Part shown: positions 1-8,902 of the stretch, piece after piece | Layout: every line of letters begins with the position of its first letter | Position numbering within the stretch: the stretch's first letter is position 1 | NCBI RefSeq assembly: GCF_019308355.1 | Contig: NZ_JAAGKM010000003.1 | Coordinates: forward strand, 1-64,000 | Direction of reading: 5' to 3' | DNA length: 64,000 bases | Origin: Empedobacter falsenii | GTDB taxonomy: Bacteria; Bacteroidota; Bacteroidia; Flavobacteriales; Weeksellaceae | Made by a program: the position numbers and the translations under genes | The notes under the pieces: model-generated | Seen by the model: only the letters and a program-made list of their open reading frames with translations | Told to the model about the DNA's origin: nothing | The model's database searches: none

Positions 1-2231
1 GTAAATATATTTTGTCTATCAATTTTCTTATTATCATTAACAAACACTTGGAATGTGTTTTTATAATAAACTTGTAAATTTGACTTAAATCTTGATGTAA
101 AATTAGTTTTTAGATTAAAATTAGTTGAATAAAGATTATTTAATTCATTATTAATTTTCTGAACATTTTCTGTATAATTAAGAATTCCATTCGCTTTAAA
201 AGCTATGGGAATTTTATTAAAAATATAATCATAATTAATAAAAAGTAACAAATTATCTGTTTGTTCTGCCTTAAAAAACGCTTTGTAAATTAAATTATTT
301 TGATAACGTATATCTTCAGCTATATCATTTTTATTTTGATCATAACTTACATTTACAAAAAATGTTCTTCCTTTACTTAGATTTAGTTTTAAATAATTTA
401 TCGACACACTGTTTGTTCTTTTTATAAATAGTTCGTCTATTGATGATTGGTCTAATATTGTTAAATAATCTACTCTTCTTTCGTAGGTATTTAGAAAATC
501 TAAAGTTGGAATTCCGGCATCTAAATAGGAATACTTTAAGGTTAATTTTCCTCCTTTATTTAATGTATATGCAAGAGATACTACTGGAGAAATACTAAAA
601 TTTTGTTCTAATGATTTTTGATTAGAATTATAGTAATTAACAATTAAACTTGAAGATATTAAAAGATTTTTATTGTATAAATAACTAAACACACCTCCTA
701 TTACTGCATTAAACAATCTATTTTCTTCTTTATTTTTTTGATTTATTAAGGTTGATAAATTATAATTTTGTAATGATGTATTGGTATAATAATTATATGT
801 AAATTTATTTTTTGAAGATTTTACTGAGTACCCGATTTTATAAAGATTAAATTTTGATTGGTTCGTATTAATTTCTTCTTGTTCTGTTATTAGATAATTT
901 TTTGTTTGAGAATTAAAATCTAATGTCAATTCTCCCAATAAATTATCATTTAAAACATTAAACCAATTTAATTTCTGAATAAAATTTTGTTCTTTACTAT
1001 TTTCAGAATATAAATTTTGATTAATATCAGAATCTATTGTGTTTTGAGTATAATCAAATTTTGAATCTAATACTACGTAATTATTTTTGTTAATTTTCCA
1101 ATCCAAATTGAATACATTTTGAACAAAATAGGGTTTTTCATCAATTTGCTGAATTTCATTTAATTTGAAAATCCCATAATTTTTGTATGTATCTTGTCTT
1201 TTAATCGAAGTATTAAAATCAAATAAAGTATAATTTTTAATTAATAATTTGTCGTTAATTTTCTGATTATAATTTAGTGATGAAAAGAAGTTTTTACGAT
1301 CATAAAAATTCCGTTGTTCTCTAAGAAAACTGGGAATATCCTTTTCATCTATTTTAGACACACCATTACCATTTCTTTTAATGGTTTGGTTCAACTCAAA
1401 ATAATCTTCCATCGTCATAGCGACTTCTCCTATTGTATTGTAATGATTGATAAAAGCGATATTGCCTTTTTTATTGAAATTGAATAAGTTTATTCTATTA
1501 TTTGTATTAAAATCATTACCTAACGCAAAAGAAGCGTTCCCAGATATTGTATTTTGATAATTTTCTTTTAGTTTAATATTTAATACTTTTTTTCCTCCAG
1601 AACTAAAGCTTTTTAATATATCATTAGGTTGGTAATTAGAAATCAAATCAATACCTTCTATCATTTCATCGGTAATATTCTTTGTTGCTAATTGATGTTT
1701 GTTTCCAAAAAATTCTGCACCATCAATCAAAATATTATCCATTTTTTTACCTTGATAATATACTACGCCATTTTCATCAATTTGCAATCCAGGCAACTTT
1801 TCTATTAAGTCGCCTAAAGTTCTTTCATTACCAGTTCTTATTGCTGCTAAATTATATTGTATAGTATCTTCTTTTACTTTACCAAAGCTTTTGTTGTTAA
1901 TAATTACTTCTTCTAATTTAACAAGTTCTTCTGATAAAAATATTTCGATAGATTTACCTTCATTTAGTTCGATATTTTCTTGATATTGAGAATAATTAAG
2001 CACATTAACTTTTAGTGTATATACTCCTTTTTCTAAATTGATAAAATTAAAAAAACCTTGACTATTTGTTTTTTTAAAACCTTTAAACGTATCGTCTAAA
2101 AATAACTGAACCACTGCATTATGTAGTGGTTCGGAGTTATTATCTTTTACATAACCATTTATAGACAAATTTTGAGCAAATAGTAACGAACTGATGAAAA
2201 AAAAGAACTTAAAATAAACTATTTTTTTCAT
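1..2231 (-). CDS. TonB-dependent-receptor-like outer-membrane beta-barrel protein, 3' part beyond window edge
   Basis: Reading the minus strand from ATG at 2231 gives an open frame of 743 codons that is still open at base 1, so the C-terminal part is missing. The start looks like a signal peptide (MKKIVYFKFFFFISSLLFAQ). A CarboxypepD_reg-like Ig domain follows (about residues 22-105, 'INGYVKDNNSEPL'), then a plug-like segment with 'LIEKLPGLQIDENGVVYYQG' and 'ILIDGAEFFGNKH', then an Asn/Tyr-rich barrel. This is the architecture of SusC/TonB-like receptors that accompany GLPGLI proteins in Flavobacteriia. It starts 6 bases after the GLPGLI gene, so the two are probably co-transcribed. Substrate is unknown. 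Confidence 0.85.
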   Translation of the reverse strand, partial: MKKIVYFKFFFFISSLLFAQNLSINGYVKDNNSEPLHNAVVQLFLDDTFKGFKKTNSQGFFNFINLEKGVYTLKVNVLNYSQYQENIELNEGKSIEIFLSEELVKLEEVIINNKSFGKVKEDTIQYNLAAIRTGNERTLGDLIEKLPGLQIDENGVVYYQGKKMDNILIDGAEFFGNKHQLATKNITDEMIEGIDLISNYQPNDILKSFSSGGKKVLNIKLKENYQNTISGNASFALGNDFNTNNRINLFNFNKKGNIAFINHYNTIGEVAMTMEDYFELNQTIKRNGNGVSKIDEKDIPSFLREQRNFYDRKNFFSSLNYNQKINDKLLIKNYTLFDFNTSIKRQDTYKNYGIFKLNEIQQIDEKPYFVQNVFNLDWKINKNNYVVLDSKFDYTQNTIDSDINQNLYSENSKEQNFIQKLNWFNVLNDNLLGELTLDFNSQTKNYLITEQEEINTNQSKFNLYKIGYSVKSSKNKFTYNYYTNTSLQNYNLSTLINQKNKEENRLFNAVIGGVFSYLYNKNLLISSSLIVNYYNSNQKSLEQNFSISPVVSLAYTLNKGGKLTLKYSYLDAGIPTLDFLNTYERRVDYLTILDQSSIDELFIKRTNSVSINYLKLNLSKGRTFFVNVSYDQNKNDIAEDIRYQNNLIYKAFFKAEQTDNLLLFINYDYIFNKIPIAFKANGILNYTENVQKINNELNNLYSTNFNLKTNFTSRFKSNLQVYYKNTFQVFVNDNKKIDRQNIF

Positions 2232-2237
2232 CTATTT

Positions 2238-3101
2238 TTATTCACTTTTAATAACGATTCTATTTGTTTTTACACCTGACGAATTTTCTATTTTTGATGA
2301 AATAGAAGACTGCTTCAGTTCTTCCATTTTCTTTGAATACTCTTGCGTCGTTAAGACATTAGAAAATGATGGAAGCTGTATTTCTTTTTCTGCTTTATTA
2401 ATAGATTTTAAAGTAATGTATTTCTTATCTGTTTCTACTTCTACTATTAATCCTGGTAAACCATTAAAAATTTCAGGCCCATCTGTTATTGCTATCTCAG
2501 AAAGATACCATGCCGTAACTTGTCCTAATTTAGGGTCATCCAAAGTCGCTTTTTGGGCAGTATATCCTCCAACTGATTTTGTTTCATTGGTAATTTTCCA
2601 TAAATTTTGCAAATCACTCTTTTGCATTACTGTAAGTTTTTCGCCTTTTATTTCAGTTGTTTTATAGATAGTTGATGTTTCCAAATTTTTATAAAATACA
2701 TCACTTACAAATGAAATGGTCGTGTTTTTTACAATTCTTTTGTTTCCGTTCGTATTTTCTACTTGGTTATTGTTTTTATCATCTTCAGTTGCTAAAGTCT
2801 TATAAATAGATTCATTTCCATTTGTTTCCAAAACACTGTATCTTGGCTTAGACAGTCTATCTTTTATCATTTGCTGTGCATGCACTGGTAATTGTGCAAC
2901 CTTGGCCTCATCTATTTTTACTGTTTCTACATATTCTATTGTATAAGAATTTTTGATAATCCCAATATTTTGTTTATCATTTTTCATTTTAATTTCATTA
3001 GTAGAAATACTATTTGAATTTAATTCATTTTCTGTTAAAGCTTTCTTATCTGAACATCCGTTCATTAACGTTAAAATAACTAATACTGTATACATTTTCA
3101 T
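2238..3101 (-). CDS. GLPGLI family lipoprotein
   Basis: 287 residues. The N-terminus is a short hydrophobic segment ending at Cys16 (LMNGC), consistent with a lipoprotein signal. The family hallmark GLPGLI is present literally at residues 214-219, inside the typical context 'AWYLSEIAITDGPEIFNGLP'. GLPGLI proteins are exported proteins of unknown function, common in Flavobacteriia and often paired with a TonB-like barrel, as here (barrel gene begins 6 bases downstream). The small acidic exported protein lies 45 bases upstream on the same strand, so the three may form a unit. The family call is firm; the function is not known. Confidence 0.9.
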   Translation of the reverse strand: MKMYTVLVILTLMNGCSDKKALTENELNSNSISTNEIKMKNDKQNIGIIKNSYTIEYVETVKIDEAKVAQLPVHAQQMIKDRLSKPRYSVLETNGNESIYKTLATEDDKNNNQVENTNGNKRIVKNTTISFVSDVFYKNLETSTIYKTTEIKGEKLTVMQKSDLQNLWKITNETKSVGGYTAQKATLDDPKLGQVTAWYLSEIAITDGPEIFNGLPGLIVEVETDKKYITLKSINKAEKEIQLPSFSNVLTTQEYSKKMEELKQSSISSKIENSSGVKTNRIVIKSE

Positions 3102-3146
3102 TGTTTTTTATTAAAGGCCCTTAAAACTATTAGTAGATTAAACTAA

Positions 3147-3356
3147 TTAATCACAGTATATACCTGATTCAAAGTAGTATTCATATTCCCAACTACCATC
3201 AGAATAAAGAGTAAATGACTCTTCCTCATACTCATAGTAATAACAATCATCAATTAATGATGTAATTTCAGAATTATCATTTTTTAATTCTACCTCATTT
3301 GCCATTGCAAAAGTTCCAAAAAGTGCAAAAGCACTTGCTAATAAGATTTTTCTCAT
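3147..3356 (-). CDS. small exported acidic Tyr-rich protein, unknown function
   Basis: 69 residues. Residues 1-19 form a clear signal peptide (MRKILLASAFALFGTFAMA) with an AMA cleavage site. The mature part is about 50 residues with roughly 15 Asp/Glu, one Lys, nine Tyr and only two Cys (38 and 68), which could form one disulfide. It contains the repeated pattern YYYEYEEE ... WEYEYYFE. I do not recognise a family. It sits directly upstream of the GLPGLI lipoprotein and TonB-like barrel genes on the same strand, and a 12-bp palindrome lies in its upstream region. It could be a secreted substrate or a structural peptide of that cluster; this is inference from position only. Confidence 0.7.
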   Translation of the reverse strand: MRKILLASAFALFGTFAMANEVELKNDNSEITSLIDDCYYYEYEEESFTLYSDGSWEYEYYFESGIYCD

Positions 3357-3385
3357 GCTTAAATTTTAAAATGTTAATAAATTAG

Positions 3386-3397
3386 TATTGATCAATA
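3386..3397. promoter_or_regulatory. palindrome TATTGATCAATA upstream of small exported protein
   Basis: A perfect 12-bp palindrome lies 30 bases upstream of the start codon at 3356. On the minus strand it is just downstream of a -7-like box TAGTTTTA (3401-3408), so it would cover the transcription start. An operator is possible; the regulator is unknown. Confidence 0.35.
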
Positions 3398-3435
3398 TTC
3401 TAAAACTATAAATAAATAACCAAAAAAACAAATTA

Positions 3436-4461
3436 TTATAGATTTAAGAATTTTTCTAACTCTTCTTTTGCTTGTAAACTTTCAGGAAAATTTTTCACAT
3501 TTTGTTCAAAAAACTGTTTTGCTAAATCATTTTTCTTTTGTTTTACCAGATAATTTGCAACATTATTGATATACGTTTCTGTTGGTTGAAAAGAATAATT
3601 CAATTTTCTAGAAATCGTTTCAAAAGAATCCTTCACCAAATTTGGTTGATTCGGAATCTCTTTAATATTCACACGATAACCATCAAACTGCCAACGCAAA
3701 TAATCAATCGAGCCAATCATCGGAACCGAACCATGTTCTTCGTCAATATATTGTTTGTAATGATAATTCAATGATTTATTCTTTGATGATTTCAAACGTT
3801 CGTCCACCTTTTTTATACTTTGATAATGGTCGCGTAAATGATCTGCATTTTGACTTTCACCAACTTGTGTTATCATCAAGAATCGATTCTCGAAAGAATG
3901 ATTTTCTAAATTCTGATAAAGATTCAATAATTCTTTGTCATTAAACCAAATACTTGGATCATGCGCAACATATCCATTGAAAGTTTTGGGATGATTGTAC
4001 AAGGTTTTCAACGCAAAATATCCGCCCAAAGAATGTCCAATTAACAAACGAAAATCATTCACACGATAATTTTTCTGCATAAAAGGGAACAATTCAGTTT
4101 GAATAAAATTGAGGAAATTAACATCGTTTACATGTGTAAAATCTTTTGTCCGATCACCATTTTTATTTGTAATTCCGACAATGATCGATTCGGGCATTTC
4201 TGGATAAAAACCAGATTGAAATTTAGAAACTACGCCTGTTAAAAACGTAAAATTAGATTCGGCATCTAACACATAAATCACAGGATAATTTACTTTTTCA
4301 AGTTTAGAATTATTATATGATTCGGGAAGATTCACCCAAATTTCTCGTTCAGTATTTAAGATTTTAGAATTTATTTTTTGGATTTCAGCAATTGATAATT
4401 TTTCTTGCGAAAAACCGATTTGAGAGAAAATCAAACAAAATAAAAGTAGGAATTTTTTCAT
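3436..4461 (-). CDS. exported alpha/beta-hydrolase, esterase D / siderophore-esterase-like
   Basis: 341 residues with a signal peptide (residues 1-18). The segment 'RLLIGHSLGGYFALK' gives the nucleophile elbow with Ser144, and 'DEEHGSVP' supplies the likely catalytic His243; 'YVLDAESNF' resembles the start of the esterase core. Together these match the putative esterase (PF00756) family that includes Fes/IroE-like and S-formylglutathione hydrolase-like enzymes. The last 45 residues look like a single TPR-type helix pair ('KKNDLAKQFFEQNVKNFPES'). The natural substrate cannot be read from sequence. It precedes the small exported protein on the same strand with an 79-base gap. Confidence 0.8.
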   Translation of the reverse strand: MKKFLLLFCLIFSQIGFSQEKLSIAEIQKINSKILNTEREIWVNLPESYNNSKLEKVNYPVIYVLDAESNFTFLTGVVSKFQSGFYPEMPESIIVGITNKNGDRTKDFTHVNDVNFLNFIQTELFPFMQKNYRVNDFRLLIGHSLGGYFALKTLYNHPKTFNGYVAHDPSIWFNDKELLNLYQNLENHSFENRFLMITQVGESQNADHLRDHYQSIKKVDERLKSSKNKSLNYHYKQYIDEEHGSVPMIGSIDYLRWQFDGYRVNIKEIPNQPNLVKDSFETISRKLNYSFQPTETYINNVANYLVKQKKNDLAKQFFEQNVKNFPESLQAKEELEKFLNL

Positions 4462-4522
4462 GTATAAAATTTTTCTAAAAATAGTTATTTAGAATTATTC
4501 TACACAAATGATTTTAGACAGA

Positions 4523-4551
4523 AAAAACGACCTCATCATGAAATCGTTTTT
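4523..4551 (-). terminator. rho-independent terminator after the porin gene
   Basis: Arms AAAAACGA and TCGTTTTT (8 bp) around a 13-base loop, followed on the minus strand by a T run. It lies between the porin stop (4573) and the esterase start. Confidence 0.6.
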
Positions 4552-4572
4552 CTATATAATATGTATTTTTTT

Positions 4573-6501
4573 TTAACTAAAAATATTCCATTTCAAGCCA
4601 AGTTGAAACTTGAAATCTCGGTACGGAACATTTGGCGCTGCAAAATAATCAGGTTGTTTTGTAAACGATGCATTGATATGCTCACCACGAATGTAAAAAC
4701 GCATATTACGAACCTTGAAATTGATAAAAACATCCAAAATAGGATAACCTCCAATCTCTTGTATACTTGCTGGATCTTGCAATGCAAATTCGTTCAGAAT
4801 CGGGATGTAACGCAGACCATTATATTTTGTAAAATATGTTGCATTAATACCAGCTTGCAGTTGAGCATTCTTGTTGAATAATTCTCCTTGCCAATACAAT
4901 GTTTCACGAATCAAGAAATCTGGCAAAGGCATATACTCTTCGTTTTTCGTTACTTTTTGATATTGCGCTGTCGAAACTAAATTAATCTTTCCGAAACGTA
5001 AATGATTTTCACCTTTTATCTTGAAATAATTGATATTATCCGCCAATTGTTTATAAACCAACAATTCGTTTAAATATACTTTATTGTCAATATTATAAAT
5101 TGAGGCTTCTAAGGTTGTATTAACTTTATCTAACTTTAACTTTGCAAAAATATTTTGAACATTTTCTGTTTCAAATTTATTAACGTAATTAAAATTATTA
5201 AAGAAACTTTGATTGTAAACTGCATTCAACGAAGGAAGTTTTGACTGAATAACCGCTCCAGCACTCAATGTATAACCTTCTATCGGCGTCACATCTAAAA
5301 CCGCATCTACATTGTAAACACTTTTGTAATTATCAGATTGCAGATATTCAACATTTCCGTAAAGTTTCAATTTTTCATTCCAATCAAAATCCACTTTTCC
5401 AACAACTCCAAAAAGATTTTCCTCTATTTGCTTTGGAACTGCAACAATCGTCATGGCTTGATCAGCAAAAACGCGCAAATTCTGGAATTTAACACCAGCC
5501 TCTATCTTCACACGATCTGTCCACTGAAAACCAGCAGTTGTCGTATTGGATAAATCTGTAAAACTCTTTTTACTTCTATAATCCATTCCTGTAATAATCG
5601 GTGTAGAATATAAAGTTCCGTTTGGTGACGTATCCTCGTAGCGATATTTTTGTTTTTCATACGAAAATTTATTCTTCAATTCAATTGGATTATAAAAAGT
5701 CGAATCTTTTTCATTCATTTTTTTTAAGATTCCGTACGAAGCATTCAATTCAATTCGACGTGCATCAAATTCAGATTTTGCTGTCTGCGAATTCACGGGA
5801 ATATTACGAACATTTGTCATTCTGCGATCATCTTGCAAAATAAAATCGTTGATATCTTCTATTCCACCGTTCTCATTATTTTTCAGATTTTGTGCTGCAT
5901 AGTTCCACCACAATTTGAAACGTTCCGATTTTGTTTTATAATTTGATGAAAAAACAAAGGTATTATTCTGCGCTTTTTCATGACGATAACGACCTTCAGA
6001 AATTAATCCACGATAATGAAACGTATAATTGAATTGCTTGTTGAAATTATGCGAAAATGTTGAAGACAAAAAGTTACCTTCTTTAACACCATTCTCGTAA
6101 ATAAACTCGGTATATGGCGTTTTGACATCATAATATTTGATATCATTTGCATAATAATAATTGTATTTTTTACCAGTTGGTAACATCGACGGATTGAATG
6201 GCGTATTTTGATACTCCAAATCCACCACTACACCACCAACATTCGGAAAAAATAATTTTCCGAACGCATCATTGCGAATAAAATTTTGATTATAATAGTT
6301 TTTGATACTTAATGTCGTATCCAAAACCTCTGGTTTTCTGCCATTTGTCCAAAACTTATAATCGTCTATTTTGGTTTTATAATATGTAACCGAATCATTT
6401 GTTGATGATCCTTTTAATGGTTTTAAAACTTTTATTGAATCCTCCTGAGCTTGCGCTACAACAGCTCCTAATAAAAATAAACCAATGATTGTTTTTTTCA
6501 T
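4573..6501 (-). CDS. putative porin (outer-membrane beta-barrel)
   Basis: 642 residues from the start MKKTIIGLFLLGAVVAQAQE, a good signal peptide. A longer frame begins at 6549, but the promoter box TACTTTTG (minus strand, 6528-6521) and a terminator lie between the two starts, so 6501 is preferred. The protein is rich in alternating aromatic/polar strands ending in 'FKFQLGLKWNIFS' with a terminal aromatic region typical of barrels. The N-terminal half ('TTLSIKNYYNQNFIRNDAFG', 'NVGGVVVDLEYQ') matches the putative-porin family of Bacteroidota (Porin_10 type). Substrate unknown. The gene appears monocistronic, with terminators at both ends. Confidence 0.8.
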   Translation of the reverse strand: MKKTIIGLFLLGAVVAQAQEDSIKVLKPLKGSSTNDSVTYYKTKIDDYKFWTNGRKPEVLDTTLSIKNYYNQNFIRNDAFGKLFFPNVGGVVVDLEYQNTPFNPSMLPTGKKYNYYYANDIKYYDVKTPYTEFIYENGVKEGNFLSSTFSHNFNKQFNYTFHYRGLISEGRYRHEKAQNNTFVFSSNYKTKSERFKLWWNYAAQNLKNNENGGIEDINDFILQDDRRMTNVRNIPVNSQTAKSEFDARRIELNASYGILKKMNEKDSTFYNPIELKNKFSYEKQKYRYEDTSPNGTLYSTPIITGMDYRSKKSFTDLSNTTTAGFQWTDRVKIEAGVKFQNLRVFADQAMTIVAVPKQIEENLFGVVGKVDFDWNEKLKLYGNVEYLQSDNYKSVYNVDAVLDVTPIEGYTLSAGAVIQSKLPSLNAVYNQSFFNNFNYVNKFETENVQNIFAKLKLDKVNTTLEASIYNIDNKVYLNELLVYKQLADNINYFKIKGENHLRFGKINLVSTAQYQKVTKNEEYMPLPDFLIRETLYWQGELFNKNAQLQAGINATYFTKYNGLRYIPILNEFALQDPASIQEIGGYPILDVFINFKVRNMRFYIRGEHINASFTKQPDYFAAPNVPYRDFKFQLGLKWNIFS

Positions 6502-6520
6502 CCTGTTGAATAAATCCTTA

Positions 6521-6528
6521 CAAAAGTA
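6521..6528 (-). promoter_or_regulatory. -7 promoter box of the porin gene
   Basis: Minus strand TACTTTTG fits the Bacteroidota TAnnTTTG box, 20 bases before ATG 6501. It decides the start codon. Confidence 0.55.
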
Positions 6529-6552
6529 ATCTAAAATTGAGAGATACAAAAA

Positions 6553-6576
6553 AACCCACTTATTTCTAAGTGGGTT
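6553..6576 (-). terminator. rho-independent terminator of folE-cysS
   Basis: Perfect 10-bp stem AACCCACTTA / TAAGTGGGTT with a 4-base loop, followed by seven T on the minus strand. Placed 20 bases after the cysS stop. Confidence 0.85.
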
Positions 6577-6596
6577 AAATATTTTATAAATCTTTC

Positions 6597-8069
6597 TTAA
6601 AAAGTGAAAGTTGTTCCGTCAGCGCCGTCTTTTAGTTGGATACCTAATGCACTTAATTCATCACGAATTTGATCTGATAATGCCCAATTTTTATCTACAC
6701 GTGCCTGATTACGCATTTCGATTAGCATTTTTACAACACCATCTAATTTATCTGAACTTTCGTTTGCAGCTTCTGTATCCAAACCTAAAACATCATGAAC
6801 AAAACCATTCATAATTGCTTTTAAACGTTCTAAATCTTCTGCTGTAATATTCTCGAAACTATCTTTGATTGAATTAATCATTTTCACTGCATCAAATAAA
6901 TGTGCGATCAATATCGGCGTATTGAAATCATCATCCATTGCGGTATATAATTTCGTTTCTAATTCATCAATATTAACGGTAGATGTTTTCTTTGGCGTAA
7001 TTGTTTCTAATGTTTTTAATGCTTCAACCAAACGATTATATCCCTTTTCGGAAGCTAACATTGCATCATTCGAAATATCTAAAACACTGCGATAATGCGC
7101 TTGTAAGAAACAAAAACGTACAACAGCTGGATGAAATGGTTTTTCGAAGAAATCATTTTCACCATTCACTAATTGCATAGGTAAAATGTAATTTCCAGTC
7201 GATTTACTCATACGCTGACCATTCATCGTCAACATATTCGCATGCATCCAATATTTTACTGGTTCGTGACCATTAGAACCTTTTGCTTGCGCAATTTCAC
7301 ATTCGTGGTGAGGGAATTTAAGATCCATTCCTCCTCCGTGAATATCAAAATAATCTCCAAGATATTTTGTGCTCATCACTGTACATTCTAAGTGCCAACC
7401 AGGGAAACCATCTCCCCAAGGAGAAGCCCAACGCATAATGTGAGCAGGCGAAGCGTTTTTCCAAAGTGCAAAATCCACTGGATTCTTTTTCTCTCCTTGC
7501 CCGTCTAAATCTCTTGTATTATTGATTAATTCTTCGATGTTACGGTTACTCAATTCACCATAATCAAGTCCTTTTTTGTTGTAAGCTTCCACATCAAAAT
7601 AAACTGATCCGTTTACTTCATAAGCAAATCCTAAATCAATTAATTTTTCTGCTAAAGCAATTTGTTCTAAAATATGACCTGTCGCTGTAGGCTCGATTGT
7701 TGGAGGTAGTAAATTAAATTTTTCTAAAACTTTATGAAAATCAACTGTATACTTCTGTACGATTTCCATTGGTTCTAATTTCTCTAATTTAGATTGTTTT
7801 ACAAAACGATCATTTTCTACATTTCCATCATCCGTTAAATGTCCAGCATCAGTAATATTACGAACGTAACGAACTTTGTAACCCAAAAATTTTAGGTAAC
7901 GATAAATCATATCAAACGACATAAACGTACGTACATTTCCAAGATGCACATTACTGTAAACGGTAGGTCCACAAACATACATTCCAACATTATCTTGATT
8001 AATTGGTTCGAACGTTTCTTTCTGTCCCGTTAAGGAATTATGTAATTTTAATTGATTTTCTTTTACCAT
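6597..8069 (-). CDS. cysS: cysteine--tRNA ligase
   Basis: 490 residues, normal length. It charges tRNA-Cys with cysteine in the cytoplasm. Class I signatures are visible: '[20 protein letters not shown]' (HIGH motif as HLGN, with the zinc-ligand Cys of the CGPTVY motif), the zinc-site residues in 'WHLECTVMS' and 'HHECEIAQ', and the KMSKS loop as RMSKSTGN. The C-terminal DALR-like helical domain follows. The start [15 protein letters not shown] is ordinary. It lies 17 bases after folE on the same strand and is closed by a strong terminator, so folE-cysS is probably an operon. Confidence 0.97.
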   Translation of the reverse strand: MVKENQLKLHNSLTGQKETFEPINQDNVGMYVCGPTVYSNVHLGNVRTFMSFDMIYRYLKFLGYKVRYVRNITDAGHLTDDGNVENDRFVKQSKLEKLEPMEIVQKYTVDFHKVLEKFNLLPPTIEPTATGHILEQIALAEKLIDLGFAYEVNGSVYFDVEAYNKKGLDYGELSNRNIEELINNTRDLDGQGEKKNPVDFALWKNASPAHIMRWASPWGDGFPGWHLECTVMSTKYLGDYFDIHGGGMDLKFPHHECEIAQAKGSNGHEPVKYWMHANMLTMNGQRMSKSTGNYILPMQLVNGENDFFEKPFHPAVVRFCFLQAHYRSVLDISNDAMLASEKGYNRLVEALKTLETITPKKTSTVNIDELETKLYTAMDDDFNTPILIAHLFDAVKMINSIKDSFENITAEDLERLKAIMNGFVHDVLGLDTEAANESSDKLDGVVKMLIEMRNQARVDKNWALSDQIRDELSALGIQLKDGADGTTFTF

Positions 8070-8086
8070 TTTATAGGATTTATAAT

Positions 8087-8764
8087 TTAAACATTGAAAG
8101 GAGTTTTCATTCCGATGTACGAAATAAACTCTTTTCTTAATTGCTCACTTTCTTTAAAAGCTCCACCAAATTCAGCTGTTACAGTACTTGATTCGATATC
8201 TTTAATTCCGCGCGAATTTACACACAAATGTTTCGCATCAATAATACATGCAACATCATCAGTTCCCAAAGCTTCTTGCATTGCTTTCACAATTTGCATT
8301 GTCAAACGCTCTTGTACCTGCGGACGTTTTGCATAATATTCTACAATACGATTCATTTTAGACAAACCGATTACTTTCCCTTTCGAGATGTAACCAACAT
8401 GTGCACGTCCAACGATTGGTAAAAAGTGATGCTCGCAAGTCGAATAAACCACGATATCCTTTTCAACCAACATTTGATTGTAGTTATATTTATTTTCGAA
8501 AGTTGACATTCCAGGCTTACGCTCTGGCAATAAACCACCAAAAATCTCTTTTACGAACATTTTCGCAACACGTTTTGGCGTTCCTTTCAAACTATCATCT
8601 GTTAAATCTAAGCCTAAAGTTTCCATGATGTTACGGAAATCCGCTTCTATCTTTTCCACTTTTTCTTCAGCAGACAACTCAAATGCATCAGCTCTCAAAG
8701 GCGTTTCTAAGTTTGCTGACATATGGTCGTCCCCCATTTCGTCATGAAGATGTTTATCACACAT
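8087..8764 (-). CDS. folE: GTP cyclohydrolase I
   Basis: 225 residues. The enzyme converts GTP to 7,8-dihydroneopterin triphosphate, the first step of folate (and pterin) synthesis. Motifs: '[20 protein letters not shown]' with the zinc-ligand Cys and His, '[20 protein letters not shown]', and '[12 protein letters not shown]' with the second zinc Cys. The N-terminal 45 residues before '[20 protein letters not shown]' are a charged His-rich extension. A -7 box (8781-8788) lies just upstream. It is the first gene of a folE-cysS pair. Confidence 0.96.
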   Translation of the reverse strand: MCDKHLHDEMGDDHMSANLETPLRADAFELSAEEKVEKIEADFRNIMETLGLDLTDDSLKGTPKRVAKMFVKEIFGGLLPERKPGMSTFENKYNYNQMLVEKDIVVYSTCEHHFLPIVGRAHVGYISKGKVIGLSKMNRIVEYYAKRPQVQERLTMQIVKAMQEALGTDDVACIIDAKHLCVNSRGIKDIESSTVTAEFGGAFKESEQLRKEFISYIGMKTPFNV

Positions 8765-8780
8765 TACATAAAAATTTTAG

Positions 8781-8788
8781 CAAATTTA
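8781..8788 (-). promoter_or_regulatory. -7 promoter box of folE
   Basis: Minus strand TAAATTTG, 17 bases before the folE start codon, matches TAnnTTTG. Confidence 0.5.
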
Positions 8789-8873
8789 TAAAAGATAGTG
8801 TTATAAAACCTTATCAAAACTCAATTATTCCAACTGAAATGATTTCTATTATTTATTGAACCGATGAAAAGAT

Positions 8874-8881
8874 TATCTTTG
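8874..8881 (+). promoter_or_regulatory. -7 promoter box of hutH
   Basis: TATCTTTG matches TAnnTTTG and lies downstream of the first ATG (8864) but 21 bases before the ATG at 8903, which therefore is the likelier start. Confidence 0.5.
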
Positions 8882-8902
8882 AAGTATCACAAATTCGAAA
8901 AA

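Noticed and set aside
8765-8863. tRNA or small RNA in the folE-hutH gap
   Set aside because: No cloverleaf or strong hairpin; AT-rich promoter region only. No tRNA was seen elsewhere in the window either.
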